Assembly (NCBI RefSeq): GCF_009739905.1
Contig: NZ_CP034279.1
Location: forward strand, 4,836,001-4,900,000
Source of the DNA: Streptomyces ficellus
GTDB taxonomy: Bacteria > Actinomycetota > Actinomycetes > Streptomycetales > Streptomycetaceae
Length of the DNA: 64,000 nt
Reading direction: 5' to 3'
How positions within the stretch are numbered: position 1 is the stretch's first letter; every line of letters starts with the position of its first letter. Below the pieces are notes generated by a model. It was not told the origin of the DNA and did not search any database. It worked only from the letters and a program-made list of their open reading frames with translations. Shown in pieces: positions 61,575 through 64,000 of the stretch. The translations under genes and the position numbers were made by a program.

Positions 61575-62987
61575 TCAGACCTTGCCGGACTCCTTGCGGG
61601 TCACCTGGAGCACGTAGCCGGCCACCGCGAGCGCCAGCGTCAGCGCGCCCGTGGCGTACAGCTGGTGCCGCGTCCCCTCCTCGCGGGCCATCAGCACGAA
61701 GACCGCCGCCATGCCCGCCAGCGCCGCGTACGTCAGGTACGGGTAGGCCCACATCCGCACGACCAGCTTCTCGGGCGTCTCGCGCTCCGTCCGGCGGCGC
61801 AGCACGAGCTGCGAGACCGCGATGAAGATCCAGACGACCAGGATGATCGCGCCGATCATGTTGAGCAGCCACAGGAAGACGTCGTTGGGGCGCCAGTAGC
61901 TGAGCAGCACGCACACGAAGCCGATCACCGACGACATCAGGACCGCGATGCGCGGCACGCCGCCGGAGATCCTGCCGAGGGCCTTCGGGCCCTGCCCGCG
62001 GGCCACCAGCGAGTTGGCCATGCGGGAGGCGCCGTAGATGTTGGCGTTCATCGCGGACAGCAGGGCGACCAGCACCACGACGTTCATGATCTGGCCGGCG
62101 TACGGGATGTCCAGGTGTTCCAGCGTGGCGACGTACGGGCCCTTCTCGGCGACCGCCTCGTCGGTCCACGGCAGCAGCGTGACCACCACGGCCATCGAGC
62201 CGATGTAGAAGACGCCGATCCGCCACATCGCCGTACGGACGGCCTTGGCGACGCCCTGCACCGGGTGCTCCGACTCGGCCGCCGCGATCGTGACCGTCTC
62301 CAGACCGCCGTACGCGAAGACGGACGCGAGCAGGCCGACTATCAGGCCCTCGGACCCGCTGGGCAGGAAACCGCCGTGGTCGGTGAGGTTCGCCGTGCCG
62401 GGGGAGTCCGTGCCGGGCAGCAGGCCCGCGATGGCCAGCGCGCCGATGCCGAGGAAGACGACGATCGCGCCGACCTTGAGGGCGGCGAACCAGAACTCGA
62501 ACTCGCCGAAGTTCTTCACGGCCGCGAGGTTGGTGGCGCAGAAGACCACCATGAACAGCGCCACCCAGGCCCACTCGGGCGTTCCCGGGAACCAGCCCGT
62601 CATGATCTTGGCGGCGCCGATGCCCTCCAGGCCCACGGCCACGCACAGCAGGAACCAGAACGACCAGCCCGCCGTGAAGCCCGCCCAGGGTCCGATGGCC
62701 CGCTCGGCGTGCACCGAGAAGGAGCCGGATGCCGGGTTGGCCGCCGACATCTCGCCCAGCATGCGCATCACCAGCATCACGAGCGCGCCGGAGAGGGCGT
62801 ACGCGATGACGATCGAGGGTCCGGCGGCCGCGATGGCGGTACCCGAGCCGACGAACAGACCGGCGCCGATGACCCCACCGAGGGCGATCATCGACAGATG
62901 GCGTTGCTTGAGGCCGTGGGAGAGCGGCGCGTCGGCCGGCGCCGGATCGACCGGCGTCGAGTCGGCGGGCGCGGAGGTCCGAGACAT
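61575..62987 (-). CDS. amino acid permease (APC superfamily, GABA/proline-type)
   Basis: The 470-residue protein starts at ATG 62987 (MSRTSAPADSTP). It has twelve membrane helices, with the APC hallmark GGVIGAGLFVGSGTAIAAAGPS in helix 1 and GGLETVTIAAAESEHPVQGVAKAVRTAMWR near helix 6. It imports an amino acid by proton symport; closest remembered groups are GabP/ProY/AnsP. A second permease, very similar in the visible part, lies immediately upstream. Confidence 0.92.
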   Translation of the reverse strand: MSRTSAPADSTPVDPAPADAPLSHGLKQRHLSMIALGGVIGAGLFVGSGTAIAAAGPSIVIAYALSGALVMLVMRMLGEMSAANPASGSFSVHAERAIGPWAGFTAGWSFWFLLCVAVGLEGIGAAKIMTGWFPGTPEWAWVALFMVVFCATNLAAVKNFGEFEFWFAALKVGAIVVFLGIGALAIAGLLPGTDSPGTANLTDHGGFLPSGSEGLIVGLLASVFAYGGLETVTIAAAESEHPVQGVAKAVRTAMWRIGVFYIGSMAVVVTLLPWTDEAVAEKGPYVATLEHLDIPYAGQIMNVVVLVALLSAMNANIYGASRMANSLVARGQGPKALGRISGGVPRIAVLMSSVIGFVCVLLSYWRPNDVFLWLLNMIGAIILVVWIFIAVSQLVLRRRTERETPEKLVVRMWAYPYLTYAALAGMAAVFVLMAREEGTRHQLYATGALTLALAVAGYVLQVTRKESGKV

Positions 62988-63114
62988 GGGCGTGCCCTGT
63001 TCCGTAGCTGAGACGGGGTGCGATGCGTGGGTGGCCCACGAGTCGGGGCCGGCCCACAGTCTGGGCGGGCGCACCGCTCACAGGGAACAACCGCCCGCTA
63101 TACGGACACCGTGC

Positions 63115-63144
63115 TCACACAATGTGAAGGATTGGGCACACAAT
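63115..63144. promoter_or_regulatory. dyad and direct repeat upstream of permease
   Basis: TCACACAATGTGA (63115-63127) is a dyad with 5-bp arms, and its CACACAAT recurs at 63137-63144, exactly 21 bp (two helical turns) later. The site lies between the two permease genes, just past the stop of the upstream one and 128 bp or more before the start of the downstream one. A repressor binding both repeats on one DNA face is plausible. Confidence 0.4.
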
Positions 63145-63146
63145 CA

Positions 63147-64000
63147 TCACGAGCGGCACGTGCGCCACTCCCGCAGCCCCGCCACCGCCAGCACCAGCCC
63201 GGTCGCCGCCGCCGACCACAGGACCTGCGGCCGCGACCCGTCGTCCAGCAGCATCAGCACCAGGACCGCCGCCATCGCCGCCAGCGCCGCCCACGTCAGC
63301 CACGGGAAGCCCCACATGGGCAGCGTCAGCCGCTCGGGCGCCTCGCGCTCGATCCGCCGCCGCAGCCGCAGCTGCGACACCGCGATCAGGCCCCACACGA
63401 ACAGCAGCACAGCCCCGACCGCGTTCAGCATGTAGAGGAACACCGAGTCCGGCCACTTCAGATTCAGCAGTACGGACACGAAGCCGAACGCCACCGACGC
63501 CAGCACCGCCCGGCGCGGCACCCCGCCGCTGGACACCGCGAGCAGCCCCTTCGGCGCCTCGCCACGCTCCGCCAGCGAGAACACCATCCGCGACGAGCCG
63601 TACAGATTGGCGTTGAGCGCCGACAGCAGCGCCACGAACACCACGACGTTCATGATCTGGCCCGCCCCCGGCACCCCGATCGCGTCCAGCACCGCCACGT
63701 AGGGGCTCTGCCCCGGCACCATCGACGTCCACGGCAGCAGCGTCACGATGACCAGCATCGAACCGACGTAGAAGAGGAGGATGCGCCACACCGCGCTGCG
63801 CACCGCCCGCGCCACGTTGCGCGCCGGGTCCTGCGACTCGGCGGCGGCGATCGTCACGACCTCCAGCCCGCCGAACGCGAACACCACCGCGAGGACGCCG
63901 GAGACCACCCCGTCCCAGCCGTTGGGCAGGAACCCGCCCTGGCCGGTCAGGTTCGCGAGCCCCACCGGCGCGGTGTCCGGCAGCCACCCGCCGATCGCCA
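63147..64000 (-). CDS. amino acid permease, N-terminus beyond window
   Basis: The frame stays open to the right edge of the window, so the first helices are missing. The visible part has GGLEVVTIAAAESQDPARNVARAVRSAVWR, LLPWTSMVPGQSPYVAVLD, AGQIMNVVVFVALLSALNANLYGSSRM, and RIEREAPERLTLPMWGFPWLTW, colinear with the downstream permease. It ends LREWRTCRS. The pair looks like a tandem duplication that has since diverged. Confidence 0.9.
   Translation of the reverse strand, partial: AIGGWLPDTAPVGLANLTGQGGFLPNGWDGVVSGVLAVVFAFGGLEVVTIAAAESQDPARNVARAVRSAVWRILLFYVGSMLVIVTLLPWTSMVPGQSPYVAVLDAIGVPGAGQIMNVVVFVALLSALNANLYGSSRMVFSLAERGEAPKGLLAVSSGGVPRRAVLASVAFGFVSVLLNLKWPDSVFLYMLNAVGAVLLFVWGLIAVSQLRLRRRIEREAPERLTLPMWGFPWLTWAALAAMAAVLVLMLLDDGSRPQVLWSAAATGLVLAVAGLREWRTCRS

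Overview
The window is a high-GC, gene-dense stretch with GTG/TTG starts, many 4-bp ATGA/GTGA gene overlaps, a conservon, a class-E-sortase-type LAETG surface protein, an SsbB paralogue and a Fe/Zn-type SOD. All of this points to a Streptomyces chromosome, or a very close relative. Most of it looks like conserved core chromosome. No insertion sequence, prophage, CRISPR array, tRNA or rRNA was recognised.

Layout. 1-7143: the 3' end of a membrane-linked GTPase gene, ssbB preceded by two DnaA-box-like sites, a thioester (TQXA) surface protein with an LAETG sorting signal, ettA, a hotdog thioesterase and a coupled unknown gene. 7273-12315: an operon of a small four-cysteine secreted protein plus an FtsX/MacB-type ABC transporter, then a truncated haemoglobin and an isoaspartyl-methyltransferase-like protein. 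12343-23078: a seven-gene minus-strand signalling operon in the order GlnX-like membrane protein, GlnH-like amino-acid-binding protein, coiled-coil protein, PknG kinase, PP2C phosphatase, VWA protein and FHA protein. 23234-26816: a chitosan-oligosaccharide (csn-like) locus with kinase, GH4 enzyme and ROK repressor, but without the ABC transporter genes; a perfect palindromic operator lies in front of the repressor. 26962-38633: MscS channel, HNH nuclease, GH84-like secreted glycosidase, a small repeat protein translationally coupled to malQ, a small membrane protein, an EamA exporter with a LysR regulator, a TetR regulator, and a lone allantoicase.

38894-45424: the most distinctive part. A SAM methyltransferase and a class I terpene synthase form a two-gene operon, which suggests a C-methylated terpenoid. 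They converge on a five-gene conservon (CvnA-D plus a cytochrome P450) whose P450 lacks the EXXR motif. 45630-64000: pepN, asd, a large subtilase, a NUDIX hydrolase, a beta-lactamase-fold serine hydrolase, an AbiEi/endonuclease-like protein, a second pepN, a mycothiol-nitroreductase-like DsbA protein with CPWA in place of CPWC, a Fe/Zn-type SOD with a Nur-box-like promoter dyad, a glycerophosphodiesterase and two tandem amino-acid permeases, the last cut by the window edge.

Working picture: the 12-23 kb block is probably an amino-acid-sensing phosphorylation system in which a membrane/periplasmic sensor pair feeds a PknG kinase opposed by a PP2C enzyme, with VWA and FHA proteins as effectors. 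The 39-45 kb block may join terpenoid production to a GTPase-type membrane signalling complex. Functions are assigned by reading motifs and by remembered family knowledge; no database search was possible.
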